46,315 nt of DNA from JAAYCI01 sp964369525 (GTDB lineage Bacteria; Bacillota; Clostridia; Oscillospirales; Ruminococcaceae), in assembly GCA_964369525.1 (NCBI GenBank), contig CAYJEW010000016.1:1-46315 (forward strand), given 5' to 3'. The position numbers were made by a program, and so were the translations under genes. Positions 7,741 to 16,433 of the stretch are shown here, in pieces. Under the pieces are notes generated by a model. The model was given only the letters and a program-made list of their open reading frames with translations, was not told the DNA's origin and did not search any database. Positions within the stretch are counted from its first letter, which is position 1, and each line of letters begins with the position of its first letter.

Positions 7741-9010
7741 TTATGCTCCCCCTTTCTGTTGCTGCTCGTCGTCCAGCCTGTCCAGCTCTAGCGCCCTGTG
7801 CAGTGTTTGCCGCATGGCCCTGCTGTCTACCACCTGGCCGGTAGCGGCCTCGCCGTTATCATAAAACATGTTTTTTAGCCTAAACTCAACAGGGTCCATG
7901 CCCAGAGTTTCTGCAATTGTATCGGTATGTACCTCGTGGGCAAACGCCACCTGCGGCACACCAAAGCCGCGCATAGCGCCGCCTATGGCTGTGTTGGTAT
8001 ACACCAAAAATGCATCCACTTTAATGTTTTCAATGTTATACGGGCCTGCGGCGTGCACCGCTGCTTTTGTGAGCGTGTCTTTGCCAAGGCCCACATACGG
8101 CCCACTGTCGCTTATTATTTTTATNNNNNNNNNNACATATGGTGCCGTCTTTTTTGTAGCCTGTTTTGTAGTGCATTGTGTATGGATGGCGCAGTGTTGT
8201 AAAAAACTCGTCTTTACGGGTATACACCATTCTTACAGGGCGGCCTGTTTTTTGTGTTAGCAGCGCCACCCAAGGCTCTAGCGATATCTCATTTTTGCCG
8301 CCAAAAGCGCCGCCCACAGGTGGCACAACAATGCGCAGCTGGGTCATATCCATGTTCAATATTTTGCAAAGCCCTACCATGTATGCATACGGGCGGGAGG
8401 TGGAGGTGGTAATAACCATCTGGCCTTCTTTTGTAATTTCGGCCAGCCCCACATGCGGCTCCATAGGCACATGCTCTACCTTTTGGGTAGAGAAGTCTTC
8501 TTCAACAATATGGTCTGCCTCGGCAAAGCCTTTTTCCACATCGCCTTTGCGCAGCTTGATATGCGCTACCGTGTTGCTCTCGTCGTGCACACGCACATCG
8601 TCTTTCATGGCAGCTTCGGGGGTTAGCAGGGGCTCTAGCGGCTGGTACTCCACCTTTACAAGCGCCGCTGCTTTGTGGGCAATCTCTTCGGTTTCGGCCG
8701 CCACCACAGCAATGGGGTCTTGCATGCAGCGCACCTTGTCGTCGGCCAGCACAGGCTGGTCTTCTACTTTTATGCCAAACCTATTGTACGGCACGTCTTT
8801 TGCCGTGATTACCGCTTTAACGCCGGGCAGTTGCTCTGCCGCAGACGTATCTACCGCCAAAATTTTTGCATGGGCACACTCACTGTAGCACACAGCGGCA
8901 TGCAGCATATTGGGGCGGGTAATATCTGCCCCGTACACCACCTCACCCGATGCCTCAAGCAGGGCGTCGGTTCTGGGGCGGCTTGTTCCTATTTCTTCAA
9001 ACTTCCTCAA
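7741..9010 (-). CDS. Molybdenum hydroxylase large-subunit N-terminal half (NdhL-like), with assembly gap
   Basis: The gene encodes about 292 residues before and 127 after a run of 10 N (8125-8134). The N-terminal hammerhead domain (about 15-130) is followed by the first molybdopterin-binding domain, with PPVGGAFGGKNEISLEPW (GGAFGGK at 233-239). After the gap come RGFGVPQ and DPVEFRLKNM. Both sides are open when the gap is a multiple of three. The flanks (GYKKDGTIC and IKIISDSGPYVG) suggest that only about 3-4 residues are missing. The apparent frameshift is therefore a placeholder artefact. The start is TTG 9010 with AGGAGG 7 bases upstream. It hydroxylates a carbon next to a ring nitrogen in known relatives. 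The substrate is unknown. Confidence 0.88.
8125..8134. other. Assembly gap (10 N)
   Basis: Ten unresolved bases lie inside the L-subunit gene. Reading-frame continuity on both sides requires a true length of 3n, so 9 or 12 bases are more likely than 10. Confidence 0.95.
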
Positions 9011-9033
9011 TGTTTTTCCTCCTATTGAGTATG

Positions 9034-9084
9034 CAGCAAAGCCGGTATAGTCCTATCCTGTAATGTATCATACCGGCTCTGCTG
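9034..9084 (-). other. Long intercistronic hairpin before the L-subunit gene
   Basis: Bases 9034-9048 pair with 9070-9084 over 15 positions with one mismatch (CAGCA-AGCCGGTAT arms) around a 21-base loop. There is no T run on the minus strand. The hairpin lies between the tautomerase gene and the RBS of the hydroxylase genes, where it could protect or set the level of the downstream message. Confidence 0.55.
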
Positions 9085-9106
9085 GCCTGCCATAACATTT
9101 TTTCTA

Positions 9107-9292
9107 CTATTCGTCTATGCGCAGCTTACCGCCGCTGGCTACATCTTCTTTTTTAATGTCGAAAAAGTATATTTTCACTCTGTCTTCGCCAACATTTGCA
9201 ATGCGGGCCACCTCGCGCGTTACAGCGGCTGCCATCTCGCGCTTTTGCTCCACAGTGCGTCCCTCTACCATATGAATTTGAATAAACGGCAT
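9107..9292 (-). CDS. 4-oxalocrotonate-tautomerase-family protein
   Basis: A 61-residue protein beginning Met-Pro, so that removal of Met exposes the catalytic Pro1 of the family. The following residues IQIHMVEGR include Arg11, which binds the substrate carboxylate in 4-OT. The second 4-OT arginine, position 39, is a lysine here, and the Phe50 region differs, so the substrate is probably not the classical one. The family moves protons in enol-keto conversions and usually forms hexamers. AAGGAGG lies 7 bases before the ATG. It sits directly upstream of the molybdenum hydroxylase, which fits isomerisation of a hydroxylated ring product (inference). Confidence 0.88.
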   Translation of the reverse strand: MPFIQIHMVEGRTVEQKREMAAAVTREVARIANVGEDRVKIYFFDIKKEDVASGGKLRIDE

Positions 9293-9319
9293 GGTTTGCC
9301 TCCTTGTTATTATGCTTTG

Positions 9320-11281
9320 CTATGCTGTAGCTTTGGTTTTTCTTTTACGAATAAGCCAGTTTAACAGCATTGCAGCCACCAGCAGCGCAATGCCTATTAC
9401 ATCGGTTGCAATACCGGGAATAATAAGCGTTATTGCCGAGGCGCCAAGCATAAGGCGCAAAACAGGGTTGAAGTCGCTACCAATAGCGCCTGCAAGCGAG
9501 TACGCGCCAATAGCTGCTGTAACACTGGTAAGCAAAATATCGCTCAAATTGCCCATCCACAAAAGCTCGTTGCTATACACAAACACAAACGGCACTATAT
9601 AGGCCGACAGTCCCAGCTTCATCGCCTGCCACGACGTTGCTGCGGGGTTTGCGTTTGCAATACCTGCTGCTGCGTAACCTGCCAGAGCAACAGGAGGTGT
9701 TATGGTGGATATGGTGGCAAAGTACATGCAGAACATATGTGCCACAAAGCCGTCTACGCCCATTGCAATAAGGGTTGGTGTACCAACCGAGGCTGCAAGA
9801 ATGTATGCCGGCACGGTGGGCATGCCCATGCCCAAGATAATGCAAAATACCATTACCGCAACAAGGGTGAGCGGCAGGTTGCCTTGGGTAATATCCATTA
9901 CAGCGGCGCCAAGGCGCTGCGCCAGGCCGGTTAGCGCCATAACGCCAACCACAATGCCTGCAGTACCACAAGCTGCTACAGCCTCCATAGAGCCAAGCGC
10001 GCCGCCCATAAGAGCGCTACCCGCTTTTTTGGGGCCAACACGGCTTTCTTTTGCAACATCGGTTTTAACAAACAGCGATGCAACCCAGCTTAGCGCTATC
10101 GAAAGCGCAATAGCCACAAGTGCGCCCATTATAATCGAGCGGCCAAAAACTGTAATTACAAGCACAAACACTATAAGCGGTATTAATAGATAGCCACCGG
10201 TTATAAGCTCTATGCGCACGTTTGGCAAAAGCTCTTTAGATACACCCACAAGCTTTAGCTTAACAGCCTGAAAGTCTACCATAAAAAACACTGCCAAAAA
10301 ATATACAATAGCGGGTATTATAGCGGCCGACATAACGGTGTGGTACGGCACACCCGCATACTCGGCCAAAACAAAGGCCACAGCACCCATAACAGGTGGC
10401 ATTATCTGCCCGCCGGTTGAAGCCGCTGCCTCAACAGCGCCTGCAAACTCGCTGGAATACCCGGTTTTTTTCATAAGTGGAATGGTGAAGCTGCCTGTTG
10501 CCACAACATTACCCATAGCGCTGCCCGAAACTGTGCCCATAAGCGCGCTGGATACAATGGCCACCTTGGCCGGTCCCCCACGAAAACGCCCTGCCAGCGC
10601 GGTTGCAAATCTTGTAAAAAATTCGCCCACACCGGTGGCTGTTAAAAACGCTGCAAACGTAACAAAAAGCACAATATAGTTGGCCGCTGCCGACATTGCC
10701 GAGCCAAAAAAGCCCTCTGTGCTAAGCAGTAGGCTTAGCAGGCGGTCCAGCTCGTAGCCGCGGTGGCCAAGCACGCCCGGTAAAGACGAGCCAAACAAGG
10801 CGTATGCCACAAATACGCCGGCGATAACCGGTAGTGTCCAGCCAATAAGGCGTCTTGTCATTTCAATTACGCAGAATGTACAAAACAGTGCAAATACAAC
10901 GTCGGGTGTTGTGGCCCTAAAGCCCGCCCTGTAGTATATATCCACATAAAAAATTGCGATGTAAATCATAACCGAAAAAGCAAGTGCCACACAAAACAGG
11001 TCATACACAGTGGGCCTGTTGCGTGGAGATTTTTTGCTTGCGGGCACCATTAAAAATGCAAGTGCCGCCATGGACATTAGGCTTATTGAACGAAACAAAA
11101 ATGGGTCTAGCGGCATGATTGTAAGACCTAAAATGTGAAACAGCGTAATTGCCATTGCATATGCCGAAACAACAACCTTAATTTTTCCACTAAACTCGCG
11201 CTTCTTTTTTCCGTCGTTTTTCGCCTCTTGCACAGCCTCTTGCATCTGCGCTGCTGCGTCTTTTTTCTTAAATAGACCCAT
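9320..11281 (-). CDS. TRAP transporter fused permease (DctQM type, TAXI class)
   Basis: A 653-residue membrane protein. Residues 1-40 are charged and cytoplasmic. About four helices then equal the small DctQ-type subunit, followed by a long DctM-type region with about 12 helices. The latter contains GTVSGSAMGNVVATGSFTIP and STGGQIMPPVMGAVAFVLAEY, typical of fused TRAP permeases. TRAP systems use a sodium gradient and a periplasmic or lipid-anchored binding protein for organic acids. ATG 11281 is preceded by GGGGGAAG 6 bases upstream; the in-frame extension to 11311 has no such site. It lies 180 bases behind its binding-protein gene, with a hairpin between them. Confidence 0.92.
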   Translation of the reverse strand: MGLFKKKDAAAQMQEAVQEAKNDGKKKREFSGKIKVVVSAYAMAITLFHILGLTIMPLDPFLFRSISLMSMAALAFLMVPASKKSPRNRPTVYDLFCVALAFSVMIYIAIFYVDIYYRAGFRATTPDVVFALFCTFCVIEMTRRLIGWTLPVIAGVFVAYALFGSSLPGVLGHRGYELDRLLSLLLSTEGFFGSAMSAAANYIVLFVTFAAFLTATGVGEFFTRFATALAGRFRGGPAKVAIVSSALMGTVSGSAMGNVVATGSFTIPLMKKTGYSSEFAGAVEAAASTGGQIMPPVMGAVAFVLAEYAGVPYHTVMSAAIIPAIVYFLAVFFMVDFQAVKLKLVGVSKELLPNVRIELITGGYLLIPLIVFVLVITVFGRSIIMGALVAIALSIALSWVASLFVKTDVAKESRVGPKKAGSALMGGALGSMEAVAACGTAGIVVGVMALTGLAQRLGAAVMDITQGNLPLTLVAVMVFCIILGMGMPTVPAYILAASVGTPTLIAMGVDGFVAHMFCMYFATISTITPPVALAGYAAAGIANANPAATSWQAMKLGLSAYIVPFVFVYSNELLWMGNLSDILLTSVTAAIGAYSLAGAIGSDFNPVLRLMLGASAITLIIPGIATDVIGIALLVAAMLLNWLIRKRKTKATA

Positions 11282-11375
11282 CGTGCTCTTCCCCCTTAAA
11301 GCGCAAAGCACACTCCTTTGCCGCTTATATGCGCCCTACTTTGGCGCTTTTCCTTTTTTCAATCTCTTTAGTGAA

Positions 11376-11422
11376 CCGCTCCCATGCATGAGAACTATGT
11401 TCTTTCTCACACATGAGAGCGG
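11376..11422 (-). other. Intercistronic stem-loop between binding protein and permease
   Basis: CCGCTC (11376-11381) pairs with GAGCGG (11417-11422), and an imperfect CATG-ATGAGAA/TTCTCA-CATG stem lies inside. There is no clear T run. Stem-loops at this position in transporter operons commonly leave more binding-protein than permease message; that role is inferred here. Confidence 0.45.
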
Positions 11423-11461
11423 CATAAACCATAAATTAAAAACTAAAAATTGTGCTAGAAA

Positions 11462-12520
11462 TTAGGCAATGGGCTGTAGCTCTTCAGGAATTTCAATGCC
11501 AATTTCTTCGTAGTAGCGAGCAGCGCCTGCGTGCAAAGGTGCTGTAGCCATGCCAATCATGTTAGCATCTACATGCTCAAAAGCAGCGTGCTGGCCAATA
11601 AGTGCTTCCATGTTCTCATAGATAGCTTTGGTCATCTCGTAAACCATATCTTCGTTTACGTCTTTGTTAACGATAAGCATGCAGGTAGTAGCCATAGACA
11701 TAACGTCTTCTGTTTGGAACTCAAATGTACCTGCAGGAATGGTGTAGCGGGTAGCATATGGGAACTCTGCAACAAGTGCGTCAAACAAATCGTCGTCTAG
11801 GCCAATTAGGCGTGTGTCGTTTGTTGCCGAGAACTCAGAGATTGCGCTGTGAGGAGGCATGCCGCTTACAACAGAAGCGTTTACAAAGTCGTCGCTCATC
11901 TGCTGGTTGCCGTCGGAAGGGGAAACGTTTGTTACGGTGGGCTCAATGCCTGCAGCTGCAAAGATGCGGCGCGACCATGTGTCGGTGCTGGAGCCTGCGC
12001 TCGAGAGGTTAACTGTCATGCCGTCAAGGTCTGCAAAGCCGTTGATGTCCGATTCTGCGGGAACATATGCCTGCAGAACGAAGGGGAACAGCAACATAAC
12101 TGTACGGATGTTTTCGGTTGTTTCGTCGGTCCAGTCGGCAACACCGTTCCATGCTTGGTAAACAAAGTCTGTGCCGGTTAGGCCAATTTCGGTTGTGCCG
12201 TCGTTAACCATTAGCAGGTTGCCCGAAAGGCCGCCAGAGGTTTCGCTGCTAATGCTTACGCCTAGGCTCTCGGTAAGAATGGGGGCCATAATTGCGCCCA
12301 CAATACCTGTTTGCGAGCTTGCGCCGCCAGAAGCCATGCCAATGTACTCTGGCCAGTCAGAACGGTCGGTTTCGGTACCGGCTGCCGAAGCGTCTGCTGC
12401 GCCGGATGGAGCTGCCTCCGATGTGGTTGCTGCGGGCTCGCTTGTGCAGCCTGCAAACAGTGTTAGAAGCATTACGGACAAGATAGCAAGTGCAATAATA
12501 CGGAATTTCTGCTTTTTCAT
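11462..12520 (-). CDS. TAXI-family TRAP solute-binding lipoprotein
   Basis: A 352-residue lipoprotein. A lysine-rich start, a hydrophobic segment and the lipobox LFAGC (Cys about residue 26) are followed by a Ser/Thr/Ala-rich tether. A TAXI domain begins with IGMASGGASSQTGIVGAIMAPILTE-like sequence. Conserved features include a DFVYQAWNG segment and VNLSSAGSSTDTWSRRIFAAAGI near residue 185. TAXI proteins bind glutamate, 2-oxoglutarate and other organic acids. The ATG at 12520 has AAAGGAG 8 bases upstream, and the longer frame to 12562 lacks an RBS. Being anchored by lipid fits a cell without an outer membrane. Confidence 0.92.
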   Translation of the reverse strand: MKKQKFRIIALAILSVMLLTLFAGCTSEPAATTSEAAPSGAADASAAGTETDRSDWPEYIGMASGGASSQTGIVGAIMAPILTESLGVSISSETSGGLSGNLLMVNDGTTEIGLTGTDFVYQAWNGVADWTDETTENIRTVMLLFPFVLQAYVPAESDINGFADLDGMTVNLSSAGSSTDTWSRRIFAAAGIEPTVTNVSPSDGNQQMSDDFVNASVVSGMPPHSAISEFSATNDTRLIGLDDDLFDALVAEFPYATRYTIPAGTFEFQTEDVMSMATTCMLIVNKDVNEDMVYEMTKAIYENMEALIGQHAAFEHVDANMIGMATAPLHAGAARYYEEIGIEIPEELQPIA

Positions 12521-12589
12521 GTTGTTCTCCTTTTCCTCATTTTTATTATTAAAGGATTTCACCTTTAAAATACAAACATCAATGCAATA

Positions 12590-13780
12590 TTACTTTTGAT
12601 ACCTTTTCATAAAATCTTCCATGCGGTCGAACGCTTCGTTAATTTTATCTTCCGGCATTAGCAGCGATAAGCGGATAAAGCCTTCCACATTCTCGCCAAA
12701 CACCGAGCTTGGGAACAAAAACACGCCTGTTTCTTTTAAAAGCGTTTCTGCAAAGTCATACGCTTTAACGCCCAGCTTACGAATATCCATAAACAGATAA
12801 AATGTGCCTTTGGGCCGGCAGTAAGGAATGCCCATTTTATCAAGGCGGCTCATGGTGAGCAGGCGGCGTTTGTTGTAGGTATCTACAATTTCGTCCAGAC
12901 ACTGCTGCGGGCCGGTAAGGGCCTCCAGCGCAGCACACTGTGCAACAGCTGTTGCGCAGATGGTTACGGCATACTTTAGGTTGGTCATTGGGTTAATAAT
13001 CTCTTTTGGTGCTGCCAGATAGCCAATGCGCCAGCCTGTCATGGAGTATGTTTTGGATATGCCGTTAACTGTAATGGTGCGCTCTTTCATACCCGGCAAA
13101 GAAGCAAAACTCACGTGCTCTTGGTCGTCGAACACAAGTTTTTCGTACAGCTCGTCTGAAATAACAAGCAGGTTGTGTTTTTCGGCCATTGCCGCAATGC
13201 CTTCCAGCGTTTTGCGGCTAACAAGAGCGCCTGTGGGATTGTTTGGGTTAATAATCAAGATAGCCTTGGTTTTGCTGGTTATCTTTTTCTCTATATCCTC
13301 TGCCTGCACCTCAAAGTCGTTCTCCATTGTGGTTTCTACCGGCACAAGCACGCCACCCGCCACGTCTATACATGTGTCGTATGGGGTGTACCTTGGCACC
13401 GGCACAATTACCTCATCGCCCGGGTTCAGCACAGCCATCATGGTAAGGAATATAGCCTCTTGTGCGCCCACTGTAACAAGTACTTCTGTTGCGGGGTCTA
13501 CCTCAAAGCCGTTATCCTTTTTAAACTTTTCGGCAATTGCACGGCGCAGCTCCATGGTACCCGCCCATGGGGTATAGTGGGTTTGGCCGTTATCCAGGCC
13601 TTTTTTTGCAGCCTCAATAATGTGCGGCGGGGTTTCAAGGTCTGGGTCGCCCCTGCCAAGGTTTATAAGGTTTGGCACTGTCCACGATAGCGCCATCAGC
13701 TGGCGCCTTTCGTCTGTTGCGCCTTTGGATTTTACCCTGTCGGCAACAAACTGCGCAGCAATTGAATTGTTTTCGCTCAT
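12590..13780 (-). CDS. Class I PLP-dependent aminotransferase
   Basis: A 396-residue fold-type I aminotransferase of the aspartate-aminotransferase (I-gamma) type. Motifs are INPNNPTGALVS (about 176-187), SDELYEKL with the Asp that contacts the PLP nitrogen, NGISKTYSMTGWRIGY with the Schiff-base lysine (about residue 245), and a C-terminal GFIRLSLLM with the arginine that binds the substrate carboxylate. GGGGG is 8-9 bases before the ATG. It would move an amino group from a ring-opened amino acid to a 2-oxo acid, or the reverse. Its neighbours suggest a role in the island pathway rather than general amino-acid synthesis. Confidence 0.9.
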   Translation of the reverse strand: MSENNSIAAQFVADRVKSKGATDERRQLMALSWTVPNLINLGRGDPDLETPPHIIEAAKKGLDNGQTHYTPWAGTMELRRAIAEKFKKDNGFEVDPATEVLVTVGAQEAIFLTMMAVLNPGDEVIVPVPRYTPYDTCIDVAGGVLVPVETTMENDFEVQAEDIEKKITSKTKAILIINPNNPTGALVSRKTLEGIAAMAEKHNLLVISDELYEKLVFDDQEHVSFASLPGMKERTITVNGISKTYSMTGWRIGYLAAPKEIINPMTNLKYAVTICATAVAQCAALEALTGPQQCLDEIVDTYNKRRLLTMSRLDKMGIPYCRPKGTFYLFMDIRKLGVKAYDFAETLLKETGVFLFPSSVFGENVEGFIRLSLLMPEDKINEAFDRMEDFMKRYQK

Positions 13781-13836
13781 TTTTATTCCCCCAAACTTTC
13801 TTAGATAATCATCGTTTTGCCGCTGTAAAGTTGTGC

Positions 13837-14703
13837 TTAGTACCTTTCGGGGAAGTCACGTTTTGTAATGGTTACTTCCACAGGCTTAATGCCGCGAATA
13901 AACTCAGCAAACAAATCTGTCATGCGCTCGTAAATTTTTTCTGCTTTTTCTGCGCTTGCAAGGTGCGGGTTGCCGGCTATACCGGATTTATCGTACTCTT
14001 GCTGGTCCATAGGGAAGCGCACGGGGAAGCCTTTGTACTCAAAGCTAAAGCCCGAGCCGGAGCCTTTGGTGCTGCCTTCTGGTAGCCAGTCCATAGCTTC
14101 GGGAATCTCTTTAACAAAACGCTCTTCGCGCACAAGGTCTGGGCACACGTGCATAGCCAAAGACGACTCTATTTCGCCTGCGTGCCAACCGGGCAGCTGG
14201 TCTTTGCCGTCAATAAGGTCGTCGCACATGGTGGAGAACACTTCTGTATCAGCGGCCCAGCCAAAGCACAGAGCGCCTGTTTCGTAGCGAAGCGCACGAA
14301 TTACGCGGTCGATGGTGGCAGAGTTGGATGTGTGGCCGGTGGAGAAGATAATCTTTTTAAAGCCGTGGAATATTAGGCTGCGGCCAATGTCGTACAGCAC
14401 GTTAAACAGTGTTTCGTCGCGCAGGGTAATTGTGCCGGGCTCTTCGGGGCGCATGTGGAAGCAGCTGTAGCCAAATGGCATAAGCGGCGCCACAGGAACA
14501 TCGGCTTTAATGGCGGTTTCCATGCATACATAGTAGCCTGCAATAGAGTCCACACCCATGGGCAGTGCGGGGCCGTGTTGCTCAATGCTACCAACAGGCA
14601 CAAGCACGGTATCGGTCTTCTCCAGCCATTCTTTAACCTCTACCCAGCTCATGTCGAAAATGCGATATGGTTTATATCTCTCTTCGTTGCATCGTGTGTT
14701 CAT
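13837..14703 (-). CDS. Creatininase-family amidohydrolase
   Basis: A 288-residue member of the creatinine amidohydrolase family. The metal-binding start VPVGSIEQHGPALPMGVDS (about residues 36-54) supplies Glu, His and Asp. HAGEIESSLAMH near residue 180 is the second metal segment. The usual NGHGGN loop reads STGHTSNSAT, a deviation at the substrate side. Known members open cyclic amides or deformylate related compounds with one or two divalent metals. AAAGGAG lies 9 bases before the ATG. Located between an aminotransferase and a LeuA-like enzyme, it is a candidate for opening a lactam made by the molybdenum hydroxylase (inference). Confidence 0.85.
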   Translation of the reverse strand: MNTRCNEERYKPYRIFDMSWVEVKEWLEKTDTVLVPVGSIEQHGPALPMGVDSIAGYYVCMETAIKADVPVAPLMPFGYSCFHMRPEEPGTITLRDETLFNVLYDIGRSLIFHGFKKIIFSTGHTSNSATIDRVIRALRYETGALCFGWAADTEVFSTMCDDLIDGKDQLPGWHAGEIESSLAMHVCPDLVREERFVKEIPEAMDWLPEGSTKGSGSGFSFEYKGFPVRFPMDQQEYDKSGIAGNPHLASAEKAEKIYERMTDLFAEFIRGIKPVEVTITKRDFPERY

Positions 14704-14736
14704 TACAAATCTCCTTTTCTGCTGTGTATATATTTT

Positions 14737-15963
14737 TTAGTTATTTGTTACATCTTTAGTCACTGCCACAAACTCTTCGTTTGTAAGCGCACGCTGCAGC
14801 TGGGTGGCCTCTTGTTTAACCTTTGCCAGCACTGCGTCTATGTCTTCGTCTGCAATGGTAAGGCCCAGCTCTTTAGATTTCCACAAAACGTTTGCCTTGC
14901 CGGACTTTTTGCCCACCGCAACGGTATGGGTGCGTCCAAACAGGTCTGGCAGTATAGGCTCTACGGTGAACGGGTTTTTCATAAGCGCCGCTGTTGGTAT
15001 GCCGGCCTCCCATGTAAACAGGTTTTTGCCCACTACCGGGCTGTTTGGCGGGAAGCTCCAGCTGCTTAGCTCGCGCACCATGGTGGATACTTCGTACAGC
15101 TCTTTGGCGTTAATGCCTGTATCTGCACCGTACAGGCAGGTTAGCGCCATAACCACCTCTTCAAGCGAGGTGTTGCCGGCACGCTGGCCCAAAGCGCTAA
15201 GGGTTGTTGAAATGCTTGTTGCGCCGTTTTTAACACTGCTAATTGCGTTTGCCACACCCATGCCAAAATCGTTGTGGCAATGCACCTCTATTGGCACGTT
15301 GGTCCAGGATGCTACTTTTTTAACAAGCGCGCCCATACCCTCGGGCGATATGCAGCCGTTGGTGTCTACTGCCGAAAGGCGGTCTACCACGCCGCTGTTG
15401 GCGGTTGTTGTGATAAGGTTTTTCAAAAACTCTTCGTGTGCACGTGCAGAGTCTATCATAAACAGCTGCACTTCAAGGCCTTGTTCTTTTGCATATGTGC
15501 TCACACGCAGGGCTTTATCGATAACGTCCTGCTCTTCCCAACCAAACTGGTACTTAAGCCTTGTGTAGCTAACCGGCACCTCAATAATCGCCCCGTGCAC
15601 GCCGCAGGCTTTTGCGGTGTCGATATCTTTTTCCATTGCCCTGCAAAGGCAGGTAATTTTTGCATCCAGGCCTGCTGTGGCAATAGCCCTTACGCTGTCA
15701 GCCTCTGCCTGAGATATTGCAGGAAATCCTGCTTCTATATATTGTATGCCTGCTTTGTCCAGCTTTTTTGCAATCTCCAGCTTTTGTGCTGCGCTAAACA
15801 CCACTCCTGGGGCTTGCTCGCCGTCGCGCAGGGTAGAGTCGTGAAATGTAACCTTCTTGCCAAGCAGGTTGCCCTCTTCTGCTGTTTGCTTCTCAAAATT
15901 GTAGTGGCTTACCCACCAGTTCTCGTTTTTCCATGGTCCTTGCTCAAGGTTCAATCTGCTCAT
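14737..15963 (-). CDS. Isopropylmalate/homocitrate-synthase-like enzyme (HMGL/DRE-TIM family)
   Basis: A 408-residue DRE-TIM protein. FHDSTLRDGEQAPGV (about 40-54) gives the catalytic Arg-Asp pair, EVHCHNDFGMGVAN the metal-binding His-x-His, and ALGQRAGNTSLEEV the glycine-rich loop. In LeuA and NifV that loop reads GERAGN, so Glu is replaced by Gln here. There is no LeuA regulatory domain. The family joins acetyl-CoA with 2-oxo acids or cleaves such products. It is the first gene of the leftward operon, about 130 bases behind its promoter. ATG 15963 is my choice; a GTG at 15978 is possible because AAAGG lies closer to it. Substrate unknown. Confidence 0.82.
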   Translation of the reverse strand: MSRLNLEQGPWKNENWWVSHYNFEKQTAEEGNLLGKKVTFHDSTLRDGEQAPGVVFSAAQKLEIAKKLDKAGIQYIEAGFPAISQAEADSVRAIATAGLDAKITCLCRAMEKDIDTAKACGVHGAIIEVPVSYTRLKYQFGWEEQDVIDKALRVSTYAKEQGLEVQLFMIDSARAHEEFLKNLITTTANSGVVDRLSAVDTNGCISPEGMGALVKKVASWTNVPIEVHCHNDFGMGVANAISSVKNGATSISTTLSALGQRAGNTSLEEVVMALTCLYGADTGINAKELYEVSTMVRELSSWSFPPNSPVVGKNLFTWEAGIPTAALMKNPFTVEPILPDLFGRTHTVAVGKKSGKANVLWKSKELGLTIADEDIDAVLAKVKQEATQLQRALTNEEFVAVTKDVTNN

Positions 15964-16099
15964 AAAATATCTTCGCACCTTTCATAAAATCTACGTTGCT
16001 TGGTGTTATTTATGGCTTTTGTGCCAACCCCGCCATGCCGCGCATTACACCTGCTTTGCAGCAAGTCCATACACCAAGACAATGCTTTTTCTCTGTATC

Positions 16100-16128
16100 A
16101 GTATACCCATGCTACATGGCAATGTCAA
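16100..16128 (-). promoter_or_regulatory. Near-consensus sigma-A promoter of the catabolic operon
   Basis: On the minus strand TTGACA (16128-16123), 17 bases and TATACT (16105-16100). Transcription would start near 16093, giving a leader of about 130 bases before the LeuA-like gene. Confidence 0.85.
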
Positions 16129-16261
16129 TATTTCAATTCTAACTTAATAAGTGGAATTTCGGGTGTTTTCCATATTATGCTGCACATATTATGCCACATT
16201 TTGTGAGTTTGTACTACTATTTGAGGCAATTTGTGACATTCTTCACGGCTTTTCTCTATTA

Positions 16262-16275
16262 TGCCCAATTGGGCA
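16262..16275. promoter_or_regulatory. 14-base perfect palindrome, candidate operator
   Basis: TGCCCAATTGGGCA is fully self-complementary. It lies about 135 bases upstream of the leftward promoter and 160 bases upstream of the rightward -10, where an activator or a looping repressor could act on both. Confidence 0.45.
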
Positions 16276-16343
16276 CGACTAATTTATGCGAAATATCCAT
16301 AGACTTCTTTCCATATTCTTGTTATTTTTGATATTGACTTTGC

Positions 16344-16369
16344 AATTTTTCACCTGTAATTGAAAAATT
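16344..16369. promoter_or_regulatory. Inverted repeat, candidate regulator site
   Basis: AATTTTTCA (16344-16352) and TGAAAAATT (16361-16369) are perfect 9-base arms with an 8-base spacer, 65-90 bases upstream of the rightward -10 box. Confidence 0.4.
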
Positions 16370-16433
16370 TCACATTTTAGCCTGCAAGCTTCGCACCGCA
16401 AAGGCGCTTTGTTTCTTTATATTACTCTGTATA

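Noticed and set aside
7735..7743. TAA between L and M genes as a nonsense mutation making a pseudogene
   Set aside because: A strong SD sits at the right distance before the M start codon, and the same two-piece form is known in nicotinate dehydrogenase.
8036..8134. Apparent frameshift after the N run in the molybdenum-hydroxylase L gene
   Set aside because: Both flanks are open in one frame if the gap is 3n bases; ten N is a placeholder length. The shifted tail is not like the family.
1687..9292. Known Eubacterium barkeri nicotinate-fermentation cluster
   Set aside because: Only the first enzyme is similar; the characteristic later enzymes were not found among the genes here.
14737..15963. 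LeuA of leucine synthesis
   Set aside because: No regulatory C-terminal domain, no leuBCD neighbours, and Gln replaces Glu in the GERAGN loop; a catabolic context fits better.
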